Assembly (NCBI RefSeq): GCF_000004195.4
Contig: NC_030677.2
Location: 102,514,829-102,578,828 of the forward strand
From: Xenopus tropicalis
Lineage: Eukaryota > Chordata > Amphibia > Anura > Pipidae
DNA length: 64,000 nt
Direction of reading: 5' to 3'
The notes beneath the pieces are model-generated. The model saw only the letters and a list, made by a program, of their open reading frames with translations. It ran no database searches and was not told the origin of the DNA. Within the stretch, counting starts at the first letter, position 1. Every line of letters begins with the position of its first letter. Both the position numbers and the translations under genes were made by a program. Below, in pieces: positions 1 through 13,713 of the stretch.

Positions 1-859
1 TCTATAAATTCAGAGGCAGTTAGAGAGCTGAGGCCTATAGTACAAAGTAAAGGAATACCTCTATTGGAAACAAGAAATGTGCACAAAAACAGCCTACCAA
101 TTAAATACAAACATATGAATTAATTTAAATATCTCTTAAATATCTGAATTATGTGCACTCCTGAGCAGTTCTCTGTTGCTATAGAAAGCCACAATGTGAG
201 TGATAGCTGTGCCTGGGAAACCAATTAAATTTGTGGCCAAATGGACAGCATAAACACCCTTGAAAACCCCTACATATATGGTTACACCTTTGTAACAGTG
301 CTCTGCAGCCTAAATCTTTGCTACTACGTAATGGCACAATCTTATAGTTCAGATGGCAAGAGGAGCAACTTTGGTGAAGTTCAACAACCTTGAAAACCAG
401 TAGGTGAAGATCCTTGCCTTGCCCACTCTTCAGAAAGGCAGGCTTGTGATTCTGGGCTAAACAGATGGCAGATAAGCTCAGAACCTTTAAAACCTAATTG
501 GGTTTAATTGGCTGCTGAATAATTCTAGTTTCTATGGAATGGTGCTATCTAATTGGTCAGATGGGTTGCATGTTATTTTAGGGTAATTAGATGGCAGTAT
601 GAAAGGGATTCTGTCATGATTTTTATGGTGTACTTTTCATCTCTAAATTTCACTGTTTACATAATTGAGTCTAGCATTTAAAATTTTCTTCTTGAACCAA
701 CAAATGTATTTTTTCAGTAGTAATATTGGTGTGTAGGCGCCATCTCAGTGCATTGTGCCTGAGTCAGAGCTTTCAGAAAGAGCCAGCGCTACACATTAGA
801 ACTGCTTTTAGATAACCTACTGTTTCTTCTACTTAATGTTACTGGAGGAGTCATGAGCC

Positions 860-1166
860 AAGCTGGCCATACACGTACCGATAATATCGTACGAAACCTC
901 AGTGCAATATTCAGTGCATGTATGGCATATCGCAGGAGGCTGCTGATATCGGTCGACTCCCCAATCGGGCCGGTTAAAAGATTTTGATCGGGCGCCATAG
1001 AAGGCGCCTGAGCAAAATCTGCCGTCAGGGCTGAATCGGCAGAAGGAGGTAGAAATCCTATTGTTTCTACCTCCTTATCTGCCGTTTCAGCCCTGAAGGT
1101 TAGTGGCGGATTTAACGATCTTTCGAGAGACCACGATCGCAAATCGCCACGTGTGTGGCCACCTTC
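860..1166. mobile_element. MITE with CTGGCCATACACG ends
   Basis: AAGCTGGCCATACACGTACC at left and CACGTGTGTGGCCACCTT at right form inverted ends; the core carries a CTACCTCCTT/AAGGAGGTAG inverted pair around 1044-1077. A solo end of the same kind is at 15233-15247. Confidence 0.65.
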
Positions 1167-1180
1167 AGACTTTTTTACTA

Positions 1181-1541
1181 TTGAGTGCTATTCTTATAAC
1201 ACTTTTAGCAATACAGGTGTCAGATAGCTGTTATCATGCTACTTTCCCGTTGTTCTACTAATTGCCTGCTGGGGGGGGGTGAGAAGGGAGGGGGGTGACA
1301 TCCCTCTAACTTGCAGTGCAGAATAAAGAGTGACTGAAGTTTATCAGAGCACAACTGACATGGCTGTGGCACCCTGGGAAATCAAGAATATGGCTAGCCC
1401 CATGTGAAATTTATATAAAATTAAATATAAAAAAATCTGTTTGCACTTTTGAAAAACAGATTTCAATGCAGTATTCTGCTGGAAAAGCTCTATTAACTGA
1501 TGCATTTTGAAAAAAACATGTTTTCCCATGACAGTATTCCT
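1181..1541 (-). mobile_element. TTAA MITE, GACAGTATT family, reverse orientation
   Basis: Right end CATGACAGTATTCC followed by TTAA (1542-1545). The body (GCAATACAGGTGTCAG, TGGCTAGCCCCATGTGAAAT) matches the element that runs off the end of the window at 63726-64000, in the opposite direction. Confidence 0.75.
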
Positions 1542-1548
1542 TTAAGCT

Positions 1549-3658
1549 TAGTGCTAGGTACATTAGCTCATATGAAATGCTAAAACTCCAGTTTTGTTGT
1601 GTTCTTAATGAATGATTTGTGGTAACATGAAATAAGTTGGGGTTTTTTTTTCTTAAAAAGCACGTGTTATCATCCTCGTGGCTGAAAAGATGACCCCTGA
1701 GAAGTTTAGTTCAGCCTGATGGTACCTTGTCCATATGTATAAAGAAAGCCCAACTTAAAAAAAAATCAAATTTGCTTTTTCAGGAAAAAAATATCTTATA
1801 AACCATACACTTTATTGCCTATACTCCTTGTGCACTGACTAATGAAAACAGGTCATAGTGACTATTCATCGCCCTTGGCTTTAATGTCTAAAGTGTCTAT
1901 GTTATTTCAGTACGTAAACTTATCATCATGGGACATGGACTGGTTCTATCATTGCAAACTTGAGTTGCGATTAATGAACTTAAGTCCTTATAATGGGCCA
2001 GGTTGCAAGGGACAAAGAAACCCATTCTGCATCGATCACTCAAATAGGCAATCGTAATAAAGGCTATGAATAAAAATGTTCTAAATGAAAGAAAAACTCT
2101 TTATGATTTCTTAACCTTGGCTTTAATATATGAAAGTGAAAGTGCCCATTATTCAGAAAGCTCCAAATTAGAGAAGGCCATTTGCAGTAGAGTCCATTTT
2201 AAGCAAATAATTCTAATTTTTCAAATGATTTTCTTTTTTTCTGTAATAACAACCAAAACTAAGCTGCATGAATCCATATTGGTGGGAAAAAACAATTATA
2301 TATGGTTGTTTAATGGCATCATTTTATGACATTACCACACTCCATACACCCCGCTCACCCTAGGGATAATGCTATTTTAATAGGTGCCAAAGTGGTTTGA
2401 CCATCATGTTAACTAGGACACAGATCAGCTTTTTATCAAAAAGATATTTTTTGGATGTTTATTTCTGTATTTCAGGAAGGCAGAAAAATATTCAGTTAGC
2501 AGAGGTCACCTTTTATTTTACATACAATAGCTTATATAGTAATATAGTGTATACCGTATATATATATAATATTAGAACACACAGTGACCCAGTTACATAC
2601 ATATGTAATATGGTGCTGGGTCACCTTGTGTTTTATATATATATATATATATATGTATATATAATAGGGTGTTGATCCCAGGATTGAACTGGTGCTATTT
2701 TGGAGTCAGGAAGGAATTTGTTTTATGCAGAGGCAAATTGCAGATGGCTCCTGAGTTGGGGGGTTTTAGACTTCTTCTAGATTATCCTAAAGCAATGTAA
2801 TAATTATGTGAGCAAAGAAGCTAAAGCTACTAAATGTATTAACATTTCCTCACAGTATGTGTATTGTGGGATTAAAGCTTTAACAATCTTTAGTATGAAA
2901 ATAAATGAAAAATAAAAAAAATAAATAAAAACTCTGGAAAAACCAACAAAATCAAGTAAATGTCAGTTCAATGACAATAAAGCAGAAGGTGTGATAAAAA
3001 TAAGTAAAAAAACAAACAGAAATAAGCTGCAATCAATCATAACAATAAGCAAATCAAAGAAACAAAAGCAAGATGCATGTAATATTCAGAGTAATGTTCA
3101 AAGCCCTGCCTGCACTGGCTGAAGATGACAGTTCTAAATGAGGTATGCCTAATCAACGATGACTGGAAGATGAATAATGGAAATGAGGGAAATAATCTAA
3201 CGATAGTCTTCACAGTCTCCTAATGATGACTAGTATATTGCTTTATTGCAGTGCTTTCTAATGCTAGACCTCACGTCAAATGAGGCCCTTCCACCCATAT
3301 TTTAACCCTTTATGTCCACTTTAAACTCTACCATCCCTGCGTGAAAGCAACATTGGTTGATGCTGTAGATTTAGTGGTTCCAGGTTTATCTTTGAACTGT
3401 GACCCCCTGCTTTGTTTACTGGAAACATGTGGAACACCAATATCAAGCCTCTGTGGCACCCAAATGTAGTTCTGAGGAGGAAAGGAAAAAAACATATATA
3501 TTACCCACAGCCAAATATCTGACCTGAAACCAGATCTGAACCCACCAGTTTTGTCAAAGAAGGAAGGGCAGGAAGGCACAAACAGTTTAAAGCAGTGAGT
3601 CTCAAACTGTGGGTTCCTTGGTCAGTGGGTGGAAAGGCTCAGACTGAAGGCCAGTTAG
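1549..3658. other. Intergenic, no gene seen
   Basis: AT-rich sequence with a TA tract at about 2633-2661 and an A-rich stretch at 2895-3010. The short frames here lack protein-like composition. Confidence 0.6.
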
Positions 3659-3666
3659 TGTGTCAA

Positions 3667-3958
3667 CAGGCCCGGATTTGTGGCGAGGCCACAAAGGCCC
3701 AGGCCTAGGGCGGCATAAACATAGGGGCGGCATGCCGCCCCACCGCACGCAAATTTTAAAATTTTGCTCCCATACGGAGCAATGGGGACCTCTCCCCACT
3801 GCTCCGTATGGGAGTTTTAACTTTGGCACATGCGCATTAGTGCGGCAGCAGGGGAGGAGGAGGTGGTTTGCGCATGCGCGCTCGCACGGCGGGTGGGGGC
3901 GGTAGGGGGCGCCGAATGGGGGCGGCCTCGGGGCGCGTCATTTAGAAATCCGGCGCTG
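3667..3958. mobile_element. hAT-type MITE with 8-bp target duplication TGTGTCAA
   Basis: Ends CAGGCCCGGATTTGTGG and AGAAATCCGGCGCTG are flanked by TGTGTCAA at 3659-3666 and 3959-3966. The core holds GGCGGCATGCCGCC and a CTCCCATACGGAGCA hairpin shared with 13458-13713 and 59694-59981. Confidence 0.9.
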
Positions 3959-6900
3959 TGTGTCAAAAAAAGAGCTGAACCCAATGGAGCACGATGCCTC
4001 TATGTGGTGTCCGGAACCTAAAATGCCAGTATAGGATATATGAGCAGGCCAGAAACACCTGCTTGTTTCTCTGTGGCTTCTGGTCTGCATAGTAGGGTTG
4101 CTGCAGTGTGTGCAGACCCTCTAGCAAGAGGATGAAAACAGTTACTGTTTCTTGTTTTATCTTGCAGCAAAAATTAATGAGCTGTTGCATTTTAAAATCC
4201 CCACATCAAAAGCATATTTTGAAGTGGCTTATTTTTCTCCACTGTCACAAAAAAAAGCATTCTGACTTTAAATCCCCTTTAACTGCATCCATCAGGAAAG
4301 AAATTGCTGGTAATGTGCATCAATTTATCTTATGTCTGGCGGCCCCCGTTAAGCTATCACCAATGAGTGCCTGATTTTACTTCTTCCCTGCCATAAAACT
4401 CAGTTAAATGAGTCAGAGGCAGCTTTTAGTGCTCCTTCCTGTGTAGCAGCATTCAAGATAGACCATCTATCTCCAATCACTGATTGTGTATGCAAGAGAG
4501 AAGTTATTGCAAGCAGCAGAAGAGTAAACCATTTGGATTCATGCCTGCATACAAACATATTCCTTAACACAGCACTGCAAATAGTGGTAGGCATGGTTTC
4601 AAAAACCAAATTAGTTTTAACTTTCATGTCAATGGCTGCATATCCAAGCCAATGCAAATCATTTAAAACCAAAGGTGTGTGGGTGTCTTTATAGGCGAGA
4701 AAAAAGATAACTAGTTTAATTATACCTTTGTCTGACTAAATGTGAAATTATTAATGATTCCATCATAGGAATTACATTGTTATTATCTTATCAGTCAGAA
4801 CCACCTCTGGGAACTAATGTCTGGGTGGAAATTATTGCAGTAGGAGGCTGACGTGTGTGGGCACAGTAATTTAAGTTTAAAATTCCCCCCCCCCCCAACT
4901 GTTTAGAATGAAGTTCCAGTCATAGAATACCTTCAATCATTTTGCTTGTGGCCACAGTATACTCTATTTATATAGCATTTTATCTGCAAATACAAAGAGG
5001 TGCAGGTTCTTCCTTAAGACATTATATGGACCTATAAACCTGTAGATCTATATATGTGCAATATCCAGTACCTTATTTGGTTTAACACCCCTTTTTTACA
5101 CATTGCATTCACATCCGGCATCCTTAGGACCCACCCTACCTTGCCCCACAGCATCTGCGGGCGAATGGGCCTGAAGCCGCATCGTCCTCCACAGGCAGCC
5201 GCAAATCGAGGCCTCGGTATGGCTCTCACAGAATTTTAACATTTTAAAATATTTGGTGTTTATGGCTCTCTCAGCTAAAGACGTTCCCAACCCCTGCTTT
5301 AAGGGGACATATCTGAAACAAAAAAAAAGCGCCAAACTGGATTTATTACTTTCCCATTCTCATAAAAAATGTATTTCTTGTGTGGACTCAATTCCTGAAT
5401 AATTCCACTTACTTGCCTGCTGAAGTTATTGGAAAGAAGGCACACACCATCTTGGGAGGATTGAGTAACCAGAAGATCTCCTGAGGTTTCTCATTCAACC
5501 ATCCCTGGCCAACATGACATATACTGCCTGCAGTCATCTGTGTTATGGTTGGTTAGAGGCAGTTATTATAGGGCAGAGGGCCCTTGATTGTTTTATCCCA
5601 ACTTCATATGCTTCATTAAAAATTAAGTATTATATTATAGTAAGCTACAAACAATGTACATCCTGTGCCCCAGTATAAACTATCCCTATCTGCATATGAG
5701 TAGAAGCTAGCATTGGAGTGCCCGCACAGGGTTGCCATATGGCCAAACATTGTAGGCTTGGAAAAACTAAGTCCAGTGTCATTAAGTAGGCTTAGTGAAA
5801 AATGTATCATATGCATGAAAATGACGTTATCCACAATCAAAGCCTTATCTCATACATGTTCCCGATAAGCTCCTGAAAACTTTGCTCATATATATGTGAA
5901 TGTGTAGGTTTCATGTTGCTTGGGGTTAGATTCAGAATGCCCAGTATGCTGTCCTTGTTTTGTTTTTATACAAGGTCTAGTTTAAATTTAAATGTCTAGC
6001 ACCCACTGGGTTTTAAGTGGAGTCACACATGGTTTTTTTGAAATCCTGTCATCTGGACCGATTACTGATTCCCCCATCACAATTATGTTTCCGTATATCA
6101 GACTTTTTTCAGCTCTATTCCACCTTGTAAGGCACCCTCTCAAGCAATCACTCACTGGCGCTTCCCTTCCCCCATTTCCCCTCTATTTTGTCCTTGTCTG
6201 CGCACTGCTTACTACTGATATGCTACATAAACTTTCGCCAGCACTTTTGCTATTATTGGCTGGCCCTCTGATGACTTCTGTATCCATAGTAACAGCCTTT
6301 AATTTGCAGATCTAGGCCATTCATTTTGATGCCATCCTACCTGCTAATGTGTTCATTCTATTTATTAATTTCTGTCAGTTCCTCTGTACTCCCATCATTT
6401 ACAGACAGGAGCAGATACCATATTAATCATACAGTCAGAGTGACAGGAGGTAGTTGATAACATAATAGGAGAGATGCATGACATTACACAAAATGCTGAA
6501 TATAAATAAACCTTAAAAAAATGTCCACAATCAAATATCCAAAAGAGATTCATTTATCAAATATTCTGCGGTGAAAGACAAGTTTAAGCAATATCTTGGA
6601 AGTCACCTTCTTTAAATTATAATTTACTTAAGCCCAAAATTGATTGGATATTTGTAAACGAGAAGCTGACAAGTATCGCATTAGATAAATACCCATTTCT
6701 TAAAATATGGCAGCCATGGATAGACTATAGATTTGGAGTGACTTTCCCTACTCACCTTTTATCTGCTTAATGGAGTAGTAGTCAAATGTTCTTAAAATCA
6801 GGTTATGATTTATAATTATATTCCTTTGTTACTATTTGTTTGTTCTCTTATCCATTAAGTTACTGCTCCCAAATATCCTTGCACTAAGTTCCAGAATGCC

Positions 6901-7150
6901 TGTTGCCTGTGGCCCCACACATAATATAGTGAATAAATTAGCAGTAGACCAAAGGCCCAGTGCTTTTAAACAGGTCATGGAACTCCTATTTACAACTGGG
7001 GTACATTATTTATTGTAATACACAAGTTTCAGTGAGTCACGTGGCAGAATTTACATCACTGAGAACCGATTAGAACTGATGACGTCACTAAGTTATAGGC
7101 TATAAGGGTAAGGATAAAATTTACCGGATAATCATGGCTCTTGTGTATTA

Positions 7151-7189
<39 letters not shown>
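7151..7189. repeat. TA dinucleotide tract
   Basis: Nearly pure (TA)n just left of the inverted-repeat arm at 7205. Other TA tracts are at 2633-2661, 21097-21111 and 31177-31204. Confidence 0.9.
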
Positions 7190-7193
<4 letters not shown>

Positions 7194-7204
7194 CTATTTT
7201 CAAG

Positions 7205-7256
7205 CTAAGTGAGATGGGGCTTAGTATGCTTTGAATGCAAGGCTGACTCCCTATGC
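7205..7256. repeat. Left arm of a 52-bp exact inverted repeat
   Basis: CTAAGTGAGATGGGGCTTAG at the start of this segment is part of a 52-base exact reverse complement of 8738-8789, about 1.5 kb away. Confidence 0.9.
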
Positions 7257-8067
7257 ATATACAAAACCTTTATACTAACTTGCAATATTTATTTAATGTG
7301 ATTGTTTTTTGTAAGTTCTTTCTTTCAAGTGTGTGATGGGTTAGTTTGAGCAGAGTGTTCATTAATGCAAGTAACCTTCCCTCCCCCTAAAAATCCTGAC
7401 CTGCGTGATGATGCTAGCACTCACTAATGCCAGGGAGATAAGGCCTGCAATAGTTTGGGGGATTTAGTTGTACAGAAACACAGAACATCCAGATGCTGGG
7501 AGCAAATAAACTGCCACATTTTAATCCTCGTCTGAAAGAGATACAGTAATTGGAATGGCTGGTATGAATGAGGGGGAGTGAGTGAATTTCTAAGAGGATA
7601 TTGTTAATACTGAGGGTCAGGGAAGTCCGTATGCCTCCCAAATATATTCAGTTGCTCTCTAAGAAACCGCTAATTAAACCTGCTCTTTATGTCAGCCAAG
7701 CATATAACATTTCGATCACTACTTCTAATGCTGCCTCAATTATTTTTTGTGCATGGGTGAATTATCTTTAGCTACATTTGCTAATGTCACATGAAGCAGA
7801 CTGATTTTGATGTAGATCAGTTGATGTAGATCAGGGAACTGTGTCGGTTCATATGAAAATTGCACATAAACTGCTGCAGAGACATTTGTGCACCAGGTTG
7901 CTGTTCATAATTCCCATATCTCTATTTAACCCTTAATCCCTGACAATAACTTAGATTCGCAATTTCTATGTTATACAGTATTTAAATGAATGAGAAAATG
8001 GCTTTGCCCCGTTAGCTTAGCGCTTCTCATCTGGTCCTTGAAAACTGAGTAATTGGTGTGGGAGAGT

Positions 8068-8125
8068 TAACAAATGTCCCCCCTAGGCCTGGGCCTATGT
8101 GGCCTTCCCACAGATCGTGACCTGG
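8068..8125. repeat. Remnant end of the 3667/13458 hAT MITE family
   Basis: GGCCTGGGCCTATGTGGCC and CCACAGATCGTGACCTG match the right ends of 13458-13713 and 59694-59981. The rest is missing. Confidence 0.5.
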
Positions 8126-8737
8126 TCCCATTAGCCTTAGACAGCCAATATCACAACCATAAAGCATAACAGAGGTGCTGCTTTCTGAAAGAAAGGAGGA
8201 TACTTAACCAATTACACGCTTTCTAAAAAAAAAGAGGAGACTTACCCAATCACTTTTTCGTATCTTATACAAGAACAAAAGTTTTTTTTTTTTTAATCTT
8301 ATGTAAATACACTTTTGCAAAATAAACTCTATTTTACTAAACATAATGCATTGTTTTTATGGACATGTAGTATAATGTCTTACTGTAGACTTTAGCATAC
8401 CAACTGAGAACAAACTAAAACCATAAATACACATTTTTTGAGCTGCCTGGGTGTAACGTGGTGTCCCGTGTCCTCTTTGGGATACTTGGCAGAGTACACA
8501 CACCATGGTCAAAGCTCAAGGAACTTGCAGTACTAACATATGGATAAATTGGAGGTTCACACACGCCACTGTTGAACTCAGGAACAGTTTATTTACAGTC
8601 ACCAGTACAGTTCCAAATGAACATTTCTCACACCCCATGACAATTATGATTCCCCAGGCCACTGGGCCCTAGCCTGATAGATACTTCCCTGCTGCTTCCT
8701 CCTCTTCAGGGATGCTGTACCTTATTACAGACTTTTA

Positions 8738-8789
8738 GCATAGGGAGTCAGCCTTGCATTCAAAGCATACTAAGCCCCATCTCACTTAG
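8738..8789. repeat. Right arm of the 52-bp exact inverted repeat
   Basis: Reverse complement of 7205-7256 over all 52 bases, with little similarity on either side. Confidence 0.9.
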
Positions 8790-9588
8790 TCCCTTTTCCA
8801 CTGGCTCCCAAACCAGGACACTGGTCCCTCTCTCTATCCTTGCTGGAGCCTCAGCTGCTCTTTAACCTAACCCACAACTGACTCTCACCACTTTCAGTAA
8901 GTTCCAAAACATCTAGCCTAACCAATCAGTGGTACCTTACTTTTCTCCTTATATTTCTCCCTCCTGTGGAATTGTACCACCTACTGGCTGAAGTAGAAAA
9001 TAAAATAACTTTTTTAATCCTTACATAGGGACATTAGTTTGCTTATTGCCCTTTTTTACAGTTTTGATGTGGTAACATAACTCAAAATTAGCACCGCGCT
9101 TATAAAGTCAATTAATTGTAAATTTAACCTTATTAAATAGAGATTAATGGAAGTATAGAGTAATTCATCTGCCCACCACTGCCACTTCCCTTTTATATGT
9201 ATGATTTCAAGGATATTGTTAAAATAAGGTGCGTACATGTCCAGTTCCTATGTGAAATGAATCTACATATGATTAGATCTGATTCACAAAACATTACAAA
9301 ACATATCCAAAGATAATTTACCCACCCAGAATAAAAAAGAGCCTTTATCTGGAGAAGTGATGGAAAAGTTAGCTTCTAGAAATTAAAAGACTAAACATGT
9401 CTTGTTTTTGTTTTTTGTCTTTGCTTAGGATATGTATGCCTTTAACATTTTTAAATGACACTGCTGCATATAACTATAAATAAATGACCATTAAATGCAT
9501 CAGCACAACACTGAAATTCAAGTCTTTGGCAATACAAGGGTCTCCTATATCGGCCTACAGAAGCCAAATTCAATTGTCATGTAGATTA

Positions 9589-9767
9589 AGGGGCATGTTT
9601 ACTAAGATTGGAGATAAATATCACTGGTGATGTTGCCTGGAGCAACCAATCAGAGCTTTGCTTTTGATTTCTAACTTGTAGGCGACTGTTTAAATCTAAT
9701 TGCTTATTGGTTGCTATAAGCAACATCACCGGTGATATTTATCGCCAATCTTAGTAAACACTCCCCT
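9589..9767. mobile_element. Short palindromic MITE
   Basis: Left end AGGGGCATGTTTACTAAGAT and right end ATCTTAGTAAACACTCCCCT are inverted, with the GATAAATATCACTGGTGATG block mirrored at the right. Confidence 0.8.
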
Positions 9768-10174
9768 ATATCTCATAGAATTGCATCTGGTACAACAGTG
9801 CAGATTTTTTGAAATTACATAGGATCTGCAAGAAGCAACAGATTACATTTTCCATAGCTGTAAGGCTCCTTTCAAAAAATAATCATAATAATTTATTACA
9901 TTTCCATTCCCAACAGTAAACTTAATATGCTGCAATAAATTTACAGACATTTCTTTGGTGAGAAAGATGGGCTATTGCCCTGTTTTATGTGGAACAGTTT
10001 TCCTAAACAACAAGGAAAGGTTTTCAGCAGATCTAAAGAAAAATAATAAGAAATGAGTATCTACTGTAAGTATATCTGACATTTTGTAGCAGTCCTGTAA
10101 GAAATACTGCGAACAATGTGCCATAGAAAAAGCACCATGTTAAAGCAGAGCATGCTGTGTCTGTCAGATAAATC

Positions 10175-10283
10175 TGACTAAAATGCTTATATTATATTTA
10201 TATGTCAAATAAAAGTGACTACAATGCCTATATTATATTTAAATGTCAAATAAAAGTGACTAAAATGCCTATATTATATTTAA
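10175..10283. repeat. Three-copy 41-bp tandem repeat
   Basis: TGACTAAAATGCCTATATTA begins units at 10175, 10216 and 10257 with only a few differences. Confidence 0.85.
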
Positions 10284-11092
10284 AGCAGCTATATTTATTT
10301 AATTATATAATATGTGAGGCCCAAGGAGTTTTGGTTTTTTTTAGGACCATTTAGGGCACATTTTGGGGCAGAAGATGATAAAAGTGTGGCTTTGCTCTAT
10401 GAAGAAACACATATTCCTCTCATGGCTCAGCAGAAATACAAATACACCTTACAGAATGTCTGGCACCAAAGTGTTTAATGAAGGTGCCTGGGACTGTGGA
10501 TATTTTGGTAAAGAAATGTGAGTTTTGTGGGCTCTTTGTGGGCCTTAACTGGGGACGGCCACCTAGAGCAGGGGAGGGGTTAATATTTAACCTGGCACCT
10601 TGTTCCCATGCTACTCTGATCCCCATCTCACCCTCCCTTGGTTGGTGGTTATTGTATGCTGTTTTGAAACTCATTATGCCCTGTGCTTTACTTGTACTGT
10701 ATTTTCACAGTTGATGATTTCAGCATTTATGAATTGTTTTCCTGTAAATCTGTAATTTGTTCATTTATATGTTATTGATTTGGTATATATGTCACAGCAG
10801 TTAGCAGGTATCTAATTATGTCCTTGCCATTTGGTAAAGGTTAACAAGGTTTACTTTACATGCCCACCATGGCTGCACTTGCTGGCATTTGGGTATTTGA
10901 TGGTTTTGTTATGGCATAGCATAGACAGATTATTTGGTATAATAAATATATATATTCAATAAGTGGCTGACTTCTACCCACCCAAAAGGAATCTCTGGTC
11001 TCTGGGTCTACTTTATATTTTTTTATAGCACCTAGTTCTGCTTATTGAGATTTGCTAATCTACATGTGTTGTGCCTGCCTCCCCACAGTCTG

Positions 11093-11399
11093 AGGCTAAT
11101 GCCCCGTGGAGAGATTAGTCACCCGCAATAAATCTCTGCCACGGCAGGTAACTAATCACCCCACTGGCAACAATGTGAATTGCCATTGGAAAGGCATACG
11201 CATTGCTTTGTTTTTCCGAATTGGTGCAAAATTTCCTCCTGCAGGCAACTCTGCATTACTTTGGAAAATGAAGCACCACATATGCCTTTCCACTGGCAAT
11301 TTACTTTGTTGCTGGTGTATAGGCATTTTGGGAAGATTAGACACCCGTGGTAGCAGAGATTTATCCCGGGCGACTAATCTCTCCCTGGGGCATTAGCCT
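11093..11399. mobile_element. MITE with AGGCTAATGCCCC ends
   Basis: AGGCTAATGCCCCGTGGAGA at left is mirrored by CCCTGGGGCATTAGCCT at right, with GACTAATCTCTC/GAGAGATTAGTC blocks inside. Related fragments are at about 22308-22330 and 41985-42058. Confidence 0.8.
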
Positions 11400-12880
11400 T
11401 AGAAACAACAGTATGAATAATTAGAATGTTAATACTCTTCTGCCATCTATGTACAGTATTAAAGAGAGCTGATACAGTATATCTAAATGTATAGGGGTAG
11501 TTTAAAAAGGCCCTCAAATCTAAAGCAAGGCAAGTAAATTAACCTGGTGTCTACTCTCTGCCTGTAAGCATCCACCATCAATGACATCATGCAGCTAGTA
11601 ACACATTTTATCCACTCGGGGCCTTGACAAGCTTGATAAATGCTAATTAACTTATCTTGGCTTGACTCTGATGGTCTTTTGTAAATAAAACATCTGTTCA
11701 GCTATGTTTAGATTAAGCAGAATGCAAACTGTATATTAGTCCTATTAGTGCCACAGGTCAAAGAATTGACGGCGCTGGCTGTAGAAGACAATAGTGTCAG
11801 TGCTGTAGATTCTATTTTTCATATTTTTGATGTAGACTGTTCCAGTGTTTATATGGAAACAAGGGGCGCAGCAGATCAAGAGGAACAAGAATACATATTT
11901 GAATATGTTTCTAAGCTTACACAGTTTAGTAAATAACAACTGAGATGTCTAAATCTATTGTACATTTTTGTACTTATCAATTTATGTTTATGTACTGTTT
12001 ATGTACTATTTTTCCCAACCCCTGCCTGCTATGCTTTGTGACTGCACTTATTCTTAGTCTTCAAAAGTACTCTCTGCAGATGTTGCTGAGTTGGCACTGT
12101 TGTGGCTTTCATCTTCGTTATTAAGCAGTAGATGTCATTTTTCTACTTAAGGACTGCTGCAAGGACAAGATAAGATTAGGGCTAAGCCAAGGCAATTTGA
12201 TTTTCAGAGCATAATCAAATATTTTTGCTGGTTTATTATTAGGGTTAGGCTTCATGATGTAGTTTCACCATCTTATATAAATAGGGATAACTGGGACTGT
12301 GTTTTAGGACCGTGTCAACTAACTTGGCCAGCCTACATGGATATTAAACATACAGTAATAATAAAGTCCCTCCCTAGATAAAAGCATAGTACTTGAATGT
12401 AAAAATATTGCAATTAGAAGAGTTTTTCTTGGAACAGGTTTCCCATATATGTTTTGCATAATGATATTTTTATTAGGCGCTACAGATGCACTTGCAAGAA
12501 AATAATTGTGTTTTTTTTAGTAAAATCTACATGTTGTATGGCTGTTAATTTCTCTGTCCAACATAATCTATGGCCATTAATGTGATCTCATTTATTATCC
12601 ATGTGCACATATTTCATTTTGAAGAGTTGAGATCAATTAACACACAATGCTGTGCAGCAATGTCCATTTAACTGCACTACAAGGCAATACATGGTAACTG
12701 ATCTCACAGGAAGGACTACCAACATTCAATGCACAAAAATAAATAAAAATTATCATTATTAATTTTATTTTTGTCAGCCTTGATCCCCTTTACTTCAAGC
12801 ACAGAGCCACATGACAGAACAATTACCATGTTACCATAAAACACAGCAAAGCAAATTAACCAAGAAACACTCTCTCTTAA

Positions 12881-13356
12881 AGGGGTTGTTCAACTTTGAC
12901 TTAACTCTTATGACGTATGATATTCTGAGACAATTTGCAATCAGTTTTATTTTTATATTTTTTTGTGTTTTTTCATTTATTTAGCTTTTTGTTCATCAGC
13001 TTTACAGTTTGCAATTGCAGCAATTATCTGGTTTCTAGGGGTATTCTTTACTTTAGTAACCAGGCAGTGGTTTAAATGAGAAACTGGAATATGAATAGGA
13101 AGGGGGCCTGAATAAAAAAAGGTAAGTAATAAAAAGGTAACATTAATTAAAATGAATAAATAAAATTGTAAGCTCACAGAGCAATCATTTTTGGCTGTAG
13201 GAGTCAGTGACGCCCATTTGAAAGCTGGAAAGATGTAGTATAGGAAGGCATATAATTTAAAAATACAACAAATAAATAAAAAGATCAATTGCAAAGTTGC
13301 TAGAAATAGGACATTCTATAAGATAGTAAAAGTTAACATAAAGGTTAACCACCGCT
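12881..13356. mobile_element. Common Xenopus TTAA MITE (GGGGTTGTTCAACTTT family)
   Basis: TTAA at 12877-12880 precedes AGGGGTTGTTCAACTTTGAC; the right end AAGGTTAACCACCGCTTTA is a mutated inverted copy. Related internal fragments are at about 22075-22300 and 42807-43025 (AACCAGGCAGTGG, CTGGAAGATC-type blocks). Confidence 0.75.
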
Positions 13357-13457
13357 TTATGAATATAAATTCCTATTAGTCTGAGCACTAACTATACAGA
13401 GTTTATTCACAGGCTAGAAACCTGTTTTGCTCACAATGGGTCACTTATATATGATGC

Positions 13458-13713
13458 CAGGGCCGGATTTCACTTGGCGGTGCCCCAAGACCGGCCCCGC
13501 CCCCACGAGTGCGCAATCGCGCGGCGCCCTCTCCCCGAGTGCGCATGCACATTCGTGCATTTAAACTCCCATACGGAGCAGTGGGGAGAGGTCCCGACTG
13601 CTCCGTATGGGAGACAAATTTAAAAATTCTGTTGCGGCGGGGCGGCATGCCGCCCCTAAACTTGTGCCGCCCTAGGCCCGGGCCTTTGTGGCCTTTCCAC
13701 AAATCCAGGCCTG
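13458..13713. mobile_element. hAT-type MITE with 8-bp target duplication TATGATGC
   Basis: Ends CAGGGCCGGATTTC and ACAAATCCAGGCCTG are flanked by TATGATGC at 13450-13457 and 13714-13721. It shares its core hairpin with 3667-3958. Confidence 0.9.

Larger units (their letters stand above)
3967..9588. other. Intergenic, few recognisable elements
   Basis: Apart from the TA tract, the 52-bp inverted repeat and a hAT remnant at 8068, no gene was seen. 8452-9026 begins TGTAACG and ends CCTTACA but lacks matching flanks. 5200-5310 has a GCTTTAAGGGG-type repeat edge. Confidence 0.5.

Noticed and set aside
8452..9026. Possible solo LTR beginning TGTAACG and ending CCTTACA
   Set aside because: Flanking five bases (CTGGG and TAGGG) do not match, and no poly(A) or internal LTR structure was convincing.
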